Positions 1 to 10,986 of a stretch of DNA of 64,000 nucleotides are shown here, one piece after another (within the stretch, counting starts at the first letter, position 1; every line of letters begins with the position of its first letter). Origin of the DNA: Hofstenia miamia (taxonomy: Eukaryota; Xenacoelomorpha; Acoela; Hofsteniidae); the NCBI GenBank assembly GCA_900660155.1, contig CABFPE010000147.1, forward strand, positions 1,294,199 to 1,358,198, in the 5' to 3' direction. The notes below the pieces were generated by a model that worked only from the letters and a program-made list of their open reading frames with translations, was not told the origin of the DNA and did no database searches. The position numbers and the translations under genes are program-made.

Positions 1-164
1 ATATATATATATTTATATATATTTATTTAATTATAAAGATCAACCATTTAAAAAATAACATCACAGGAAATCATCAAGATATTCAAAATACGAACAAAGA
101 AACTAAAATTGAATTATATCTGAAAATGCCATACTAAATACCAAGTTGAGAAATATAAAAAAGA

Positions 165-434
165 TTGAGAAGTCTGAATACAAAGCTAAAAAATACAAAG
201 ATCACTCCAATTTTTACATCATTTATAACAAAAGATGTTTCGCAACAAAGATGTCTCAATAACATAGTTTCATCTCTAGTTTACAAATGCGCATGTGATG
301 ATTGCTTTAAAACATATATTGGCAAAACTAAGCGACATATGGGAATAAGATCTAACGAGCATTCAAGAGGTCATCTAAATTCTGAAATTTTTACACATCA
401 CTATCAAACAAAGAAACATCAATTTAATATTTAA
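165..434 (+). mobile_element. Penelope-like element, C-terminal GIY-YIG endonuclease fragment
   Basis: An 89-codon open frame carries the C-terminal endonuclease of a Penelope-like retroelement. A Cys-rich segment (YKCACDDC) runs straight into YIGKTKRHMG and RSNEH, which is the zinc-finger plus GIY-YIG arrangement of that clade. The family uses this nuclease to nick target DNA so that its reverse transcriptase can prime on it. Only the extreme C-terminus is present. The upstream 160 bases are AT-rich and hold no reverse transcriptase, so this is a truncated, dead copy or one cut by the window edge. The frame closes at 434 and A-rich sequence follows, consistent with the element's 3' end. GIY-YIG domains of other enzymes lack this preceding Cys knuckle. 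Confidence 0.75.
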
Positions 435-450
435 TAGGAACAGAACATCC

Positions 451-1264
451 AAAAAAATTTATATAAAAAAAAACAAAAAAGGGTAAATTATTAAATCGAC
501 AACAAAGTATAATGACTTTATAAATTCTGTTCTGATAGGGAACTTTTTGCATACAAGCAATGTGGATACTCCTAATGAGTACATTTTGTAAAAATATTTT
601 TTTTTTATTTATCCTTAGAAAATTACGAAAACGGATATTTTTGTGAAACATTGGCTCTTTGTAACAACATCTTCAGACGAGAACGACCATGTACATTATT
701 TGTACAAATAATATCTATGCTAGTTCACGTATAGTGTTTTCCTAATTTTTGAAGCTTTCCAAAGAAACGTATTCAATTAAATCTTCAACAATGATTCGTA
801 CAACAATAATTTCGATACATTGCGCTTTATGAAGCTACAGTCAGGTTCAATTTGTCAAAATGGATATCAGTTATTGATTATTTATTGCAGGTCATGGTTA
901 CTAAAAACATTAAATTTGAAATCATCCTTTCATTTGAATCTATGAAGTAAGTGCGAAAAATGTTGTATTTACTTAGTCAAAACTGCCACTTTCCAAGTCT
1001 TACGAAAATCATATGTCGTTAAATTTCATTTACTTACAATCCCCTTAAACGTTCGACAGCTACCTTTGCTTTTTAACAGTAGAAGAAAGGAAATTGCATA
1101 CTACAAGTAAGAATAGAACTGGTTCAAGTACCAATGCCACATAAGAATTGAACAGGAGGAATTTAGGTAGATTGCCAAAATGAAACGATACAAACAACAA
1201 GATGTGCGCAATATGTGAATATGAATAATGGTATTCTAGCTGAGCCAATCTTGAGTGCAATATT

Positions 1265-1301
<37 letters not shown>

Positions 1302-1826
1302 GGGTGGAGTGGAAAAAATATTTTTTTAAATCTTATAAGCCAAGTTATGGAAAATGTGCCAATTGACTATAAACATATTTTCGCAAAATTATATTGAAAT
1401 CAAACCACTTCTAGATCACCCACACGCTAATTAGCATTTACACACTTTAGGTCTACTAAGTGAATTAAAACACTATAATCAGCCAGGGTATTTTGCATCA
1501 AAGTCCGACTTACTAATTGTTTGCACAAGTGTTTATCTCTTTCAGTGCATGCGCCAATAATTTTCATGATTACTTCCAACATGTTATGGCTTATCTTATC
1601 AAAGTCAACAGCTCGCAGCCCTGCTAATTTGATGACAATGGCTTTTAATTTATATTCATTATTTGTTTTTGTTGAATATGGCTTTGACAAGAAACCACGC
1701 ATCATGCTCAATATTTGGCGCTCCATTTTCTATCCCAGCTAATGTTTTGCCAGCAGGAATTGATGTGATGGAAGGATTTCTATAGCCCCGGCATCAGCAG
1801 AGAACAGCAAATGGCAAATATCTGTC
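451..1826. other. Non-genic stretch
   Basis: AT-rich sequence with a (TA)n run at about 1268-1295. A 99-codon frame on the minus strand (1427-1726) and a 73-codon frame opposite it resemble no family I recognise. They may be part of the decayed element that follows, but nothing supports a gene. Confidence 0.5.
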
Positions 1827-2584
1827 ATTCTTGCAAATTTCTCATCAACTGTGTTATGAAATTGAGGCAGTATGGGGTATAGCTTCGCTTCTTACCGTTT
1901 CACATGCAGCGGCAATTGAAAAGTTTAGAGATTTTCACAACAAGTATAAAACATGCTTGAAATTATCAAAAACCAGACAGAACTATCAAAACAGAGCGAA
2001 GAATTTCGCACATATGCAGCCACTTTGTTTGACATTAGCAAGTGCAAATGCTTTGACATGTTTAGCAACTGCAACTGTACAAAGGATGAAAAGGTGCCGT
2101 CAAAGGAACGGGAATTTCTTTTGGATCAGAGAGGACAGAGAAAAATGATAATAGGAACCATTGACCAGGCTGAAACAGCAAAATTGAAAAGAAAGGATGC
2201 CCGAGAAAATGCTCAACAGAAGCGAGTGAAGAATAGCAAGAATACTGCATGTACAAAATCAAATGCTTCATCATACGTTGAGACTAATCATAAAGTGAAC
2301 ACCATTGATACAGAGGATAAAACGATAGCGAATATCAGGTTCCACAATATCTCAAACCGCCAAGAACCCCAAAATCAGCTCAAAAATCAACTCAGCATAT
2401 AACAATAGCTTTACCTTGTCTTGCTGAGGCTTGTGATCGAACAGGTGTATCCGACAAATCAGCTGGAGTTTTGGCATCATCAGTTCTCAATGATCTTGGT
2501 ATCATATCTCCGCAGGATCAGTCAAAGGTTATCGATCGAAGCAAAATTCGACGAGAACGCAGCAAAAGCAGAAGTAAGCTCCAG
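1827..2584 (+). pseudogene. Uncharacterised multicopy protein family, 5' half, broken
   Basis: Spread over more than one frame is the N-terminal part of a protein I recognise only as an uncharacterised, multicopy, transposon-like family of invertebrate genomes. Recognisable pieces are SKCKCFDMFSNCNC (a Cys cluster), FLLDQRGQRKMIIGTIDQ and a Lys/Arg/Gln-rich linker, then VSDKSAGVLASSVLND and SKVIDRSKIRRERSKSRSK. Frame changes between the pieces show that the copy is dead. The frame at 2400-2584 continues exactly into the frame that resumes at 5379 once the Harbinger insertion is discounted. No function is known to me; the family's abundance and partners suggest it is itself mobile. Confidence 0.5.
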
Positions 2585-2865
2585 GGGTGACCGCACATAG
2601 TTGTTGATAGAGGTATGATAGTGGTTTGACAATACTATCAAAATGAATGCGAGCATTTTCGTAATGGTAGCTATCTGCTGTTAGTGACTTGATAGTGGGC
2701 GCGCATTATCTCGCTGATAGCACTAATGATAGTTAGAAGTATCAGTTAAGCTCTAACAGTGCCAAATACCTGTGTTAGTTATGATATTAGTCAATGTTTT
2801 TTGCATAAATCAATTCAATATCATTTTTATTTATAGAAATTAACCAAAAATTTTTTAGATTTAGA

Positions 2866-3388
2866 ATGTGGCGTCTGGAATTTGATTCAAATGGTAACAC
2901 CAAGTTTTATAAATTTAAAGAACGCATTAATCCTTTTCTGTGAATTGACTGAATTTTTCCAAAGATACCGCATTAATAAAAGTCAGTGTGAAAATTTAAT
3001 TTCAAAGCTTGGCCATTCCATAAGATAAAAATACTCATAGAAGTATTGACATTGATGACCCAATTCATCTGTTTATAAACTTTTAAATAGTGATCGTAAT
3101 TCATTTATTCTTGGTGACATTTGGAAAATGAGGTTTAAATGCTTAGAGAATAAGATTATGTTTAAGCCAAGTAAAGCAAGTCATATTATTGCTGCATGTG
3201 GTGTTTTACACAATTTTATTAATAAAGAAAAGACCCACGAACATGGTATGCATGACATAGCAAATACTGATATTGTTTCTCATCATAATCTTGAGGATTC
3301 ATATCGTAATGATTCAACAATTGACATTCAAAATTCTAAGAAAATTAGAGATGATTTAGCTATGCAATTATATTCTAGATTACATTAG
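2866..3388 (+). pseudogene. Harbinger transposase remnant (HARBI1-like)
   Basis: The N-terminal part (FYKFKERINPF followed by YRINKSQCENLISKLGHSI, from about 2890 to 3030) is cut by stop codons. Most of the catalytic DDE core is missing. The frame 3128-3388 supplies the C-terminal motif of the family, with RFKCLENKIMFKPSKASHII and then AACGVLHNFI. Family members are cut-and-paste DDE transposases that act together with the Myb-like partner encoded on the opposite strand. The internal loss of roughly 100 or more codons means this is not a working enzyme. Confidence 0.75.
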
Positions 3389-3656
3389 TACATTTTTTCC
3401 TTCTTTGTTTACAATATGCGCATGTGAATATGCTTATAAATATTATTAAATATTAAAAACTAAGAACATCAAAAACGTTTATTGCAAATATGGATTATTA
3501 AAAAAAAAATAATCTTAATTTTCTTGGTAATAAATTGTTTGAGCTCTCAATCAACTTTTTCATTGTGCTCAATTTCTTCTTTGCGTCTCTTTTCTTTCAT
3601 TAACTTGAGCTTTTCTTCCTCAATCTTTATCATCTGGTCATTATAACTGCATTGCT

Positions 3657-4066
3657 CTATTTTTCGCTTTTTTGATGATACTGGCGTAAAGTCTTCGTAA
3701 TTACAAAGTTCGTCATTCTGATCTTCTGCTGTTTCATTTTCTTTTCGAGAACCAAATCCTCCGGAAATCCCAAAAATTGCATCAGAAGGAATAAGACGGT
3801 AGACTTCACGTTCAACATCATTGAGTGTCCTCGACGTTTTTCTTTATTGTCTGCCACTTATCTTTGATCGCATCTGTGCTCCTCTTATTACCTCCAACAG
3901 AATTTACTTTATATGTGATTTTGTGATAAATATCAAATTTTACCTTTTGTGTTATCGTATTTACGCTTATTGGCAAGTATTTCGTTTTACTGAACACATT
4001 TTTTAACAATGATTTGAGTTTCTTCCTTCTCGAAAAGTCTTTGCTTCGCTTTCTTGATTTATCCAT
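3657..4066 (-). pseudogene. Harbinger-associated Myb/SANT-like protein, frameshifted
   Basis: Two overlapping minus-strand frames (4066-3818 and 3857-3657) encode the accessory protein of the Harbinger element. The first carries a basic N-terminus (MDKSRKRSKDFSRRKKLK) and a Myb/SANT-like stretch with VNSVGGNKRSTDAIKDKWQT. This matches the DNA-binding partner that PIF/Harbinger elements encode divergently from the transposase. In the family it helps transposase enter the nucleus and bind the ends. The continuation lies in another frame, so the protein is probably lost. Confidence 0.6.
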
Positions 4067-4370
4067 TTTGTTATAAATACCGTAATATAATAAGAATTCA
4101 AGTGATATTTTACTTGATAATGATTGACTTTTGCATCAATTAATATTTTATTTTTAATCAATGTCAATACTTTGCAAACATCAAAGAATATTGCCTATCA
4201 ACTCACTACCAACAGATAGCTTATCAAACCTCTATCAGCAGATTAAATGCGCGCAAATTATTCACTTTTGGTTAATAGTGTTTTGATAGTTATAATTGCC
4301 CAAAACACTATCAACAAACTATGTGCGGTCACCCCAGTTAGATATTGTGGAGTCCATTCAAAGAATGTAT

Positions 4371-4371
4371 N
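4371..4371. other. Assembly gap with a mis-joined contig
   Basis: A single n ends a contig whose last ~290 bases (about 4068-4370, the Harbinger right end plus 33 bases of flank) reappear at about 5080-5414. The true continuation of 4370 is therefore at 5415, and 4372-5080 is an alternative haplotype or a wrongly placed piece. Confidence 0.75.
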
Positions 4372-4778
4372 ATATTTTTGCTATAATGTTAAATTGTTGG
4401 TCATATAGTATTGCAAAACTTTATTTGAATTTAGATGAACCTTCAGGACGTACTAATGTAAGATCCCTGCGAAAGGATCTAAATGCTTGGTATTGTAAAT
4501 ATCATGCTGCGCTTGTAGCTTTAAGTGCTTTGCTAAAGATCTTAGCCTTTGATTATTCTGGTACTGACCTACCAAAATATGCTCGTTCAATTTTAAAGAG
4601 GAATCGATCTGTTGCGGTGAATCCTGGCTACGTTAATTTTGGTTTTTCATTCTTAATTCATAATCATGATAAGCTTAAAGAACTTGCAAAGAGCGGGCGT
4701 ATGGTGCTATCAATTAATCTAAACCTTGACGGATTACCTATTATTAAATTGTGTAAACTATCATTTTAGCCAATTTTC
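4372..4778 (+). mobile_element. Unclassified DNA transposon fragment (tnp2-like motif)
   Basis: An open frame encodes SLRKDLNAWYCKYHAALVAL, then a segment with LPKYARSILK, then LSINLNLDGLPIIK running into a SF-PI tail. I recognise this order from multicopy transposon proteins of invertebrates in which a DGLP-x-KSS-x-x-FWPI motif occurs, similar to tnp2 of CACTA/EnSpm elements. The assignment to CACTA is a guess. The fragment starts abruptly at the gap and ends where Harbinger sequence begins. Confidence 0.4.
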
Positions 4779-5375
4779 AAATGTTAACACCAAGTCTTAT
4801 AAATTTAAAGAACGCATTAATCCTTTCTGTGAATTGACAGAAACTGAATTTTTTCCAAGATTCCGCATTAATAAAACTCAGTTTGAAAATTTAATTTCAA
4901 AGCTTGGCCATTCCATAGATAAAAATACTCATAGAAGCATTGACATTGATAACACAATTGAATTTTTTATAGCTTTAATTTATTTTTTTGTTTATGGCTA
5001 TTACATCGCTGTTAGGGAAGTCATTCGCATCGATTTGCCCAAGAAGTGCAAACAAATGTATTGATAGTATTTCAAGATCCATTTTGTTATAAATGCCGTA
5101 ATATAATAAGAATTCAAGTGATATTTTACTTGATAATGATTGACTTTTGCATAAATGGTAACTTGAACCACAGGAATCAATCAATATTTTATTTTTAATC
5201 AATGTCAATACTTTGCAAACATCAAAGAATATTGCCTATCAACTCACTACCAACAGATAGCTTATCAAACCTCTATCAGCAGATTAAATGCGCGCAAATT
5301 ATTCTCTTTTGGTTAATAGTGTTTTGATAGTTATAATTGCCCAAAACACTATCAACAAACTATGTGCGGTCACCC
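4779..5375 (+). mobile_element. Second Harbinger copy, internally deleted
   Basis: It carries the same transposase N-terminus as the 2585 element but unbroken for longer (SYKFKERINPFCELTE to NTIEFFIALIYFFVYG). It then jumps at about 5070 to the right-hand end, which matches 4061-4334 apart from a ~28 base insertion near 5155. The inverted repeat ends at 5375 and is followed by the same CAG and flank as the first copy. Having the same insertion site argues that this is an allelic version of one insertion rather than a second event. Confidence 0.7.
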
Positions 5376-5378
5376 CAG

Positions 5379-6760
5379 TTAGATATTGTGGAGTCCATTC
5401 AAAGAATGTATTTTGATGGTAAAAAAGATAAAATAATGAAACAAGTACTAGAAAGAGATGGGAAGTACCACCGCATAATGTGACTGAGGAACACATTGTT
5501 ATAGTAGCTGAGCATACGCTTCTCATACAACACCATCTGGATCTAGTAAAGACTTTGCAGAATCATTCATTGGGATTCTAAATGATAATAGTATTCAAAC
5601 AAGGGACATTAAAGAAGTGGGGTGTGATGGAACTGTCATCAATACTGGAGTTATACGCCGCTTGGAGGAATTAGTCAAACACCCATTGCAGTGACTAGTG
5701 TGAATTCTCCATGCCAATTAGCTTCCTTTACGCCATCTGTTCGAAACTCTTGATGAATCAACCACAGGCCCAAGAAAATTCTTTGGGTCAATTGGGAAAC
5801 GCTTGCCATTTTGTGTTGAAAAGCCTGTCATTATACGCCGCTTGGAGGAATTAGTCAAACACCCATTGCAGTGACTAGTGTGAATTCTCCATGCCAATTA
5901 GCTTCCTTTACGCCATCTGTTCGAAACTCTTGATGGATCAACCACAGGCCCAAGAAAATTCTTTGGGTCAATTGGGAAACGCTTGCCATTTTGTGTTGAA
6001 AAGCCTGTCACTTCATTTGAACGGGTTGAACTGATAAATGCATTACCAGACATCAATGCAACTGAATTGAGCACTGATCAGATGTATCTGTTGGAGATGT
6101 GCATAAGCATCAGCCAAGGGTACTGCAATGTAGACCTTGCCTCAAGAAATCCTGGCTGTCTAAATCATGCCAGATGGCTGAGAACTGCAAATCGCATTCT
6201 ACGATTATACATTAGTGAAAAGGGCTGTCTTGTAAGTTGAAGACAATTGTGACATTTATTATTAGCGTATATGCATCACTCTGGTTTCAGATTAAATCAA
6301 ATTCATCCTGTAAAGATGGGGGCCGCCACTTTCACCAGATGATCGTCATGTCAAGATATCTCAGTGACAAGTACAAAAAGATTGTTGATCCCGTGATCCA
6401 TCGTAATGCATAATTCGCACATTCAGAAAATCTGCTCACAATGATAACTGACCATCGTCCTCATATCCTTAAATTGGGATGAAGGCAAGAGCAACAAAGT
6501 TTGATAACAAAATTCGAAAATTCAGAATTCCAGTTCCACTCAACTTTGATGCTCATGAATACTGATTGACTGGAAAACATGCCCTGTGTCAGAGTCACCA
6601 GTGATTGCAGACATGACTTACTGTGAATCAAGGACATTGTTGGATCTGATAATACATCACGTATCCTCTTCCCGAAATGCGATTATGATAGACAGAATGT
6701 TACGTACACTATATGTCGATGCATACTTTCAGTGGAGAGCGGATTATCCCTGTTTACTTT
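5379..6760 (+). pseudogene. Uncharacterised multicopy protein family, 3' half, broken
   Basis: This continues the family begun at 1827. Recognisable pieces in order are DIVESIQRMYFDGKKDK, CDGTVI-NTG, VIRRLEELVKHPLQ, LRHLFETLDESTTGPRKF, GSIGKRLPF, ELSTDQMYLLEMCISISQG, NPGCLNHARWLRTANRILRL and, after 6241, SCKDGGRHFHQM with DPVIHRNA and AHSENLL. These are hallmarks of an abundant uncharacterised family that I know from several invertebrate genomes. Stops and frame changes are scattered through it, and a 180 base tandem duplication lies inside it. The frame 5983-6240 is the longest clean piece. It appears to be a dead copy. Function is unknown. Confidence 0.55.
5651..6010. repeat. Tandem duplication, two 180 bp units
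   Basis: Units 5651-5830 and 5831-6010 start with TTATACGCCGCTTGGAGG and differ at about one base (GATGAATCA versus GATGGATCA). The unit is a multiple of three and lies in the broken reading frame above. It may be a real recent duplication or a local assembly error. Confidence 0.9.
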
Positions 6761-9176
6761 GAAATTAAACCAAACATCAATTGCCTGCACTGTTTAAACA
6801 AATACTTGAGTTCGCAAAGTTACGCTGTGATCGACTTCCCAATTTACGTGGATCTAATGTCTATTGCATAACTCGCAAAGTTCAATTGTTTTTGTTTACT
6901 ACAAAGGAATTTAGTGCTGATATGTAAGTATACAAAATAAATATCGAAATAGTGATATGTGTTTATTTTAAAATAATTAACATGATTAATTCTATGAATT
7001 AGCTAGTTTTAAATTTTACAGTCCAAAATATCCTCTGAAAACGATTCAAATTATAGCTTCAAACTGTTTATTTATCTTTGAAGATGATAATTACCAGAAA
7101 GTTGGAGAATTATTTCTCCGACAAAAAAGTTGGTCGAAGCACGCTGCTACTTTATTTATTAGATAATTACTCCCGATTTTAGAGTAAAGCAGGAGTAGGA
7201 TGCTGCGACATTCAAATAGAGGTTTACGTGTAAAAAATGTTTCTGTAATGTACAAACTAACAATAAATCCAGTACTAAATGATGAATTGCAAATATAAAT
7301 GATAGCGATCGTGCAATATGGTAGCCAGAATATTCAGTTTATTAATCAAAACATGGAAAATTTGCGAAACTGATACTGCACTCGTTAGTAAACAAAAACT
7401 AGTCTTCGTGTGCTGTGATAAAATGTATGTAACATTTTGCGTAGTCAAGAAATTAAAACAAAGTTATTCAAATTTAATTTCATGTCTAAGAAATTGAAGA
7501 ATCTCATAGACAAATGCAGGTACGTAGGACTTAAAATTGTCCATAGTAAATGAAAATTTATGACTCAAAAATAAGAAATTACTCAAAGATCCCGATGAGA
7601 GGTTTTTAATTGAGATCAAGAGGCCCCAACCAATGAATTAATTCTTAGAGAGAATTATTTTCGTGAGCTGTTTCATCATCAGCCATCAACAATATTCACT
7701 AAAGAGTGGCTTTTGAAGGTCGTTTGTAAAACTTTTGCTTGTCTGGTTTATTAATTTCGTTGTGATTTCATTTTTAGCTACTGGTAAAAATAATAATTCC
7801 TATGTGATAATGTTTATCGCAAATTCCAATTTGCAAATGATGGTACTTGGATTTCAAATCGAATCAAAAACTAGTTACATTTAAATAAGGATCGAAGCAG
7901 CTAGAACACTAGATAAGATAATCAATGTTACATGCCATATTCAGCACATAATATATTTCTACCTTGCATTAACGAGTACGATTTAAGCAATTAAATTCAA
8001 TGTTTAAAAGTTGTAGCAACGATTTGCTCACAACAAATATGATTCAAACAATTATATAAATTCCTATAAAATTTCAATTCAGTTGACAGAAAGCATTGTA
8101 AATAGGTACTGAAATGCACCATTTATTATAGCCTCTAAACTGCATGAATAATATTCTTTATAGCATTTCGTTTATTATTATGATTGAAGTTTAACAAATG
8201 CAGAATAGTGTATTTCATAGTTTCAAAAATATGCACGTATGAATTAGGAAAACTCGATTGAAAAATCTTTAATGTACCAACTGGTTGCGCTATTAATACT
8301 AGAAACTATTTTATACATTTAAAATTTTGATGAACTATCAAATTCTGTTTCCTGTCAAAATTTGGAATTTACCCACAAAATATTGAAAACGTACTTTGCA
8401 TGACATACTTTAGTTGTCAATAGAAAGGCCATATTTCAACCTGTTAGATCTTGTATTGCATTTGATGTATCCACATAAAAGTTCATTGTACTTACACATG
8501 AAGCATCTCATTTCACATTTTAATTAGAAATTAACCAATAGAAATGTCTAAATTTCTTATTTTTCCAATTTCAATTATACTAAAATATGTCATATGAGGT
8601 AAAAGCGCTTTTTAAAAGAAATCAATACACGTGGCATTACATTAATTAGTATTTCGGAAGTGATCATCTAATTTCTAAAACTACATATATTCAATTCACA
8701 CTGAAAGAGAAATTTTATATAGCATTGCAAAAATATCACTGAAAAGTAGACTTTTATATAAGCACATTCATTTTGTTGAACTGAAAAATTAGAATAATTG
8801 ATAGAAAATAATGAACATAGATTTCGAATTTATTTGATTTGAATATCAACACAGTGCTTTACTAAAACATAAATTCGAATTTTATTTATATACTTATACG
8901 GGACTAGATAAAAAATATTAAACTTAAACCTTTATCTCAATATTCTAACAGTTTAATAAGAAAAATGCAATTTAGTTAATCAAAAAGGAATTTGATATAA
9001 TACTTAGTGAAATACATGTCAAATTGTGTTTGGTCTGAAAATTGATATAAAATAGTATACTGTGATTTTACGATATTAATTAATTTAGAAAGTTGTGATA
9101 TATTATTTTATCAACGCTACTTGGACAATTAGTTTCATTTACGCTGATAGAAGTGTTATACGTATTTATAAAAAGT
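6761..9176. other. Non-genic stretch
   Basis: About 2.4 kb of AT-rich sequence. A stop-free run at about 6781-6924 (LPALFKQILEFAKLRC and on) precedes a consensus-like donor GTAAGT at 6925. It could be an orphan exon or the tail of the broken family, but it has no recognised homology. Nothing else is supported. Confidence 0.5.
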
Positions 9177-9241
9177 ATGTTTATTTTCTACGTCTGCTTT
9201 GCTATATTGATATTAATAATGTAATTTAGCATTAATCTGAA
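9177..9241 (+). promoter_or_regulatory. Possible promoter and 5' UTR of RPL41
   Basis: A TATAAAAAG-like box lies at about 9177. It is followed by pyrimidine-rich sequence (TTTATTTTCTACGTCTGC), where a ribosomal-protein TOP-type start might fall. A TTTAG acceptor-like site stands about 12 bases before the start codon, so an intron in the 5' UTR is also possible. This is an inference from position only. Confidence 0.3.
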
Positions 9242-9319
9242 ATGAGAGATAAGTGGAAGAAGAAACGTGTTAGACGACTTAAGCGAAAAAGACGTAAGAT
9301 GCGACAGAGATCAAAGTAA
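9242..9319 (+). CDS. RPL41: Ribosomal protein eL41 (RPL41), 25 aa
   Basis: Twenty-five codons plus TAA encode MRDKWKKKRVRRLKRKRRKM followed by RQRSK. This is the whole of eL41, the smallest eukaryotic ribosomal protein, a single basic helix sitting in the subunit bridge region of the ribosome. Against the common animal form it differs at three positions (residue 3 Ala to Asp, residue 6 Arg to Lys, residue 10 Met to Val). The frame is complete, has a purine at -3, and is far too short for ordinary gene finders. There is no poly-A tract just after the stop, which speaks against a fresh processed copy. Asp3 is unusual in so conserved a protein, so a slightly decayed retrocopy remains possible. 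Family identification is nearly certain; whether it is the working gene is less so. Confidence 0.85.
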   Translation: MRDKWKKKRVRRLKRKRRKMRQRSK

Positions 9320-10363
9320 ACAATTGGCGTTTTTCTACTTTTTATATACTTATGAGTTGGAGAATGTCTATGTATATTTTTAGAGTTTGTACAGTTCTGA
9401 AAATATTCTTAAACGTATTTTTGTCAAATTGGAGCCTAATTATAATTTGCTGTGGAATTATAATCGATAAAATATATAATTAAGTTCTATATCGTAATTG
9501 CAGTCGAATTCGAAAGATACTAAAATGAATTAACCAATTGAAATTAGCAAATTTTGTAAAAAATATTTTTTCCATGCGTATATTACAATGGTGAAGTGGA
9601 GTTTAAGTTGCGTTAAATATAATAGTGAAATGTACGTAAGGTACATGTGCTAATAGAACTTCAGTGAAGTGATTCCTAATATTTAGCAAATTAAGATAAT
9701 CATTTTGTGTAGTATGAAATTGTATTGATGTCAATGAATAAGCATTTCGCTAGTTCGCAGAACGATTTTGAAATGCACATTTTTGTTTATTTCCCAATGC
9801 AATTAGGTCACGTTCCTTTTTTATAAATTGCTATTGCAATGCGGGCGGATGTCACATGTTCCACAAAATGCTGCTATTCAGAGGGGACAAATCAATTTTT
9901 TTGAATCCAGTGCACTGTCAAGAGTGGCAGTCATTACTAATTACAACAATTCTACATTCATTTCTATCTCTAAATTCTGTCTAACAGTAAATTTATCGAT
10001 TGCCACAATGCCATATCCTTGACATTTTTTTTCTTTCATGTCGTTGTTTTACATATGTTACACAATGGGATGACACCATACTATAGCTGGCTTCCTATTG
10101 AACTTCAAATGCGGTGCTCACGACTCAACTTGAGCATAATCAAATTACAAAAATTCCCTCTGAATTTGCACTATTTTTTAATATGATAATATACAATTAA
10201 GCGTTAATTATAGGATTTTATGCTTGTAGATGTAATCAACTTTGGTATAAAAATTTTTTGCATTGATCTTATGTATATACTTTCGATTATTTCTTAATTT
10301 TTGAGGATGGTAGATCTTAACATTTTGATTTCATAATTTAATCCGCATTTTAGTAGGGATTCT
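9320..10363. other. Non-genic stretch
   Basis: AT-rich 3' flank of RPL41. A 64-codon frame at 9828-10022 has no recognisable similarity. No clear AATAAA signal is seen close behind RPL41. Confidence 0.5.
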
Positions 10364-10641
10364 CAGGTGCGTACCTAGCAATTTATAAGGGGGGTCGGAT
10401 TTTTCTCAAAAGGGCATTTCTATTCTTTTTTTACAATAAATGAAAAAGTTATTTTTCTAGTGATGTGTATATTAACAATCATGGTTCAGTAATGTAATAC
10501 ATATAAAATATGAAATTTTTATAACACCACGCATGTGGAATAACAAATATGATTTACCATATGTAACTTTAATTCCAAAAAGGGCAGGCCATCGAAAAAG
10601 GGGGTCGTGCGCACCCAACAACCCCCCTAGGTACGTGCCTG
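10364..10641. mobile_element. hAT-like MITE, 278 bp
   Basis: Inverted ends CAGGTGCGTACCTAG (10364) and the complement CAGGCACGTACCTAG (ending 10641) match at 13 of 15 positions. G-rich runs follow just inside both ends. The CAGG start is typical of hAT elements. No coding sequence is present and no clear 8 bp target duplication remains, so this is an old non-autonomous copy. Confidence 0.75.
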
Positions 10642-10986
10642 GGTCTGATAGTGCATTTTCACGAGCACGATATGCTCGAAATTCTTTCCTGGTACAATAG
10701 CAACAATGTTTGTTCGTCGCGCTATTTCATTGGCTAAAGTATTTCAGAGTGGTCGTGTTTACAAGAGAGTGATTCAGATTTCCTCCTCGCATTTATTGGT
10801 TGATTTTCATTCACAAATTTTTCAGAGCGGAAAATCATCACTCTAAAATCAAGCATGCAAAGTTCAATTATCCCAGCACACACCCATGAAATCAAACTAC
10901 AGTCCGTTTTTGAAAATGGCCGGGCGCTCTCGTTAAAACATGCCAGGTGTGTCGCGCTACGGTCAAATAATTGAGTCAGAGCGCAC
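10642..10986. other. Non-genic stretch
   Basis: A slightly GC-richer 345 base flank between the MITE and the Penelope piece. The minus-strand frame here shows no known motif. Confidence 0.4.

Larger units (their letters stand above)
2585..4334. mobile_element. PIF/Harbinger DNA transposon, 1,750 bp, decayed
   Basis: The element is bounded by inverted repeats beginning GGGTGACCGCACATAG, read inward from 2585 and on the complement from 4334. It is flanked by a 3 bp target duplication CAG (2582-2584 and 4335-4337), the length typical of PIF/Harbinger. It holds the two genes expected of the superfamily: a DDE transposase remnant (+) and a Myb/SANT-like protein (-). Subterminal sequence repeats CTATCAA-type motifs. 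The insertion sits inside a codon-continuous reading frame of the older host element, so its age relative to that element is clear. The transposase is broken, so this copy cannot move itself. Confidence 0.85.

Noticed and set aside
1427-1726. 99-codon minus-strand frame, the longest near the left edge
   Set aside because: No motif recognised and an open frame on the opposite strand overlaps it; kept only as a remark.
6781-6924. 48-codon stop-free run followed by GTAAGT, like an orphan exon
   Set aside because: No acceptor, no partner exon and no recognised homology; noted only under the non-genic stretch.
9828-10022. 64-codon frame between RPL41 and the MITE
   Set aside because: No start context, motif or homologue recognised; length is expected by chance.
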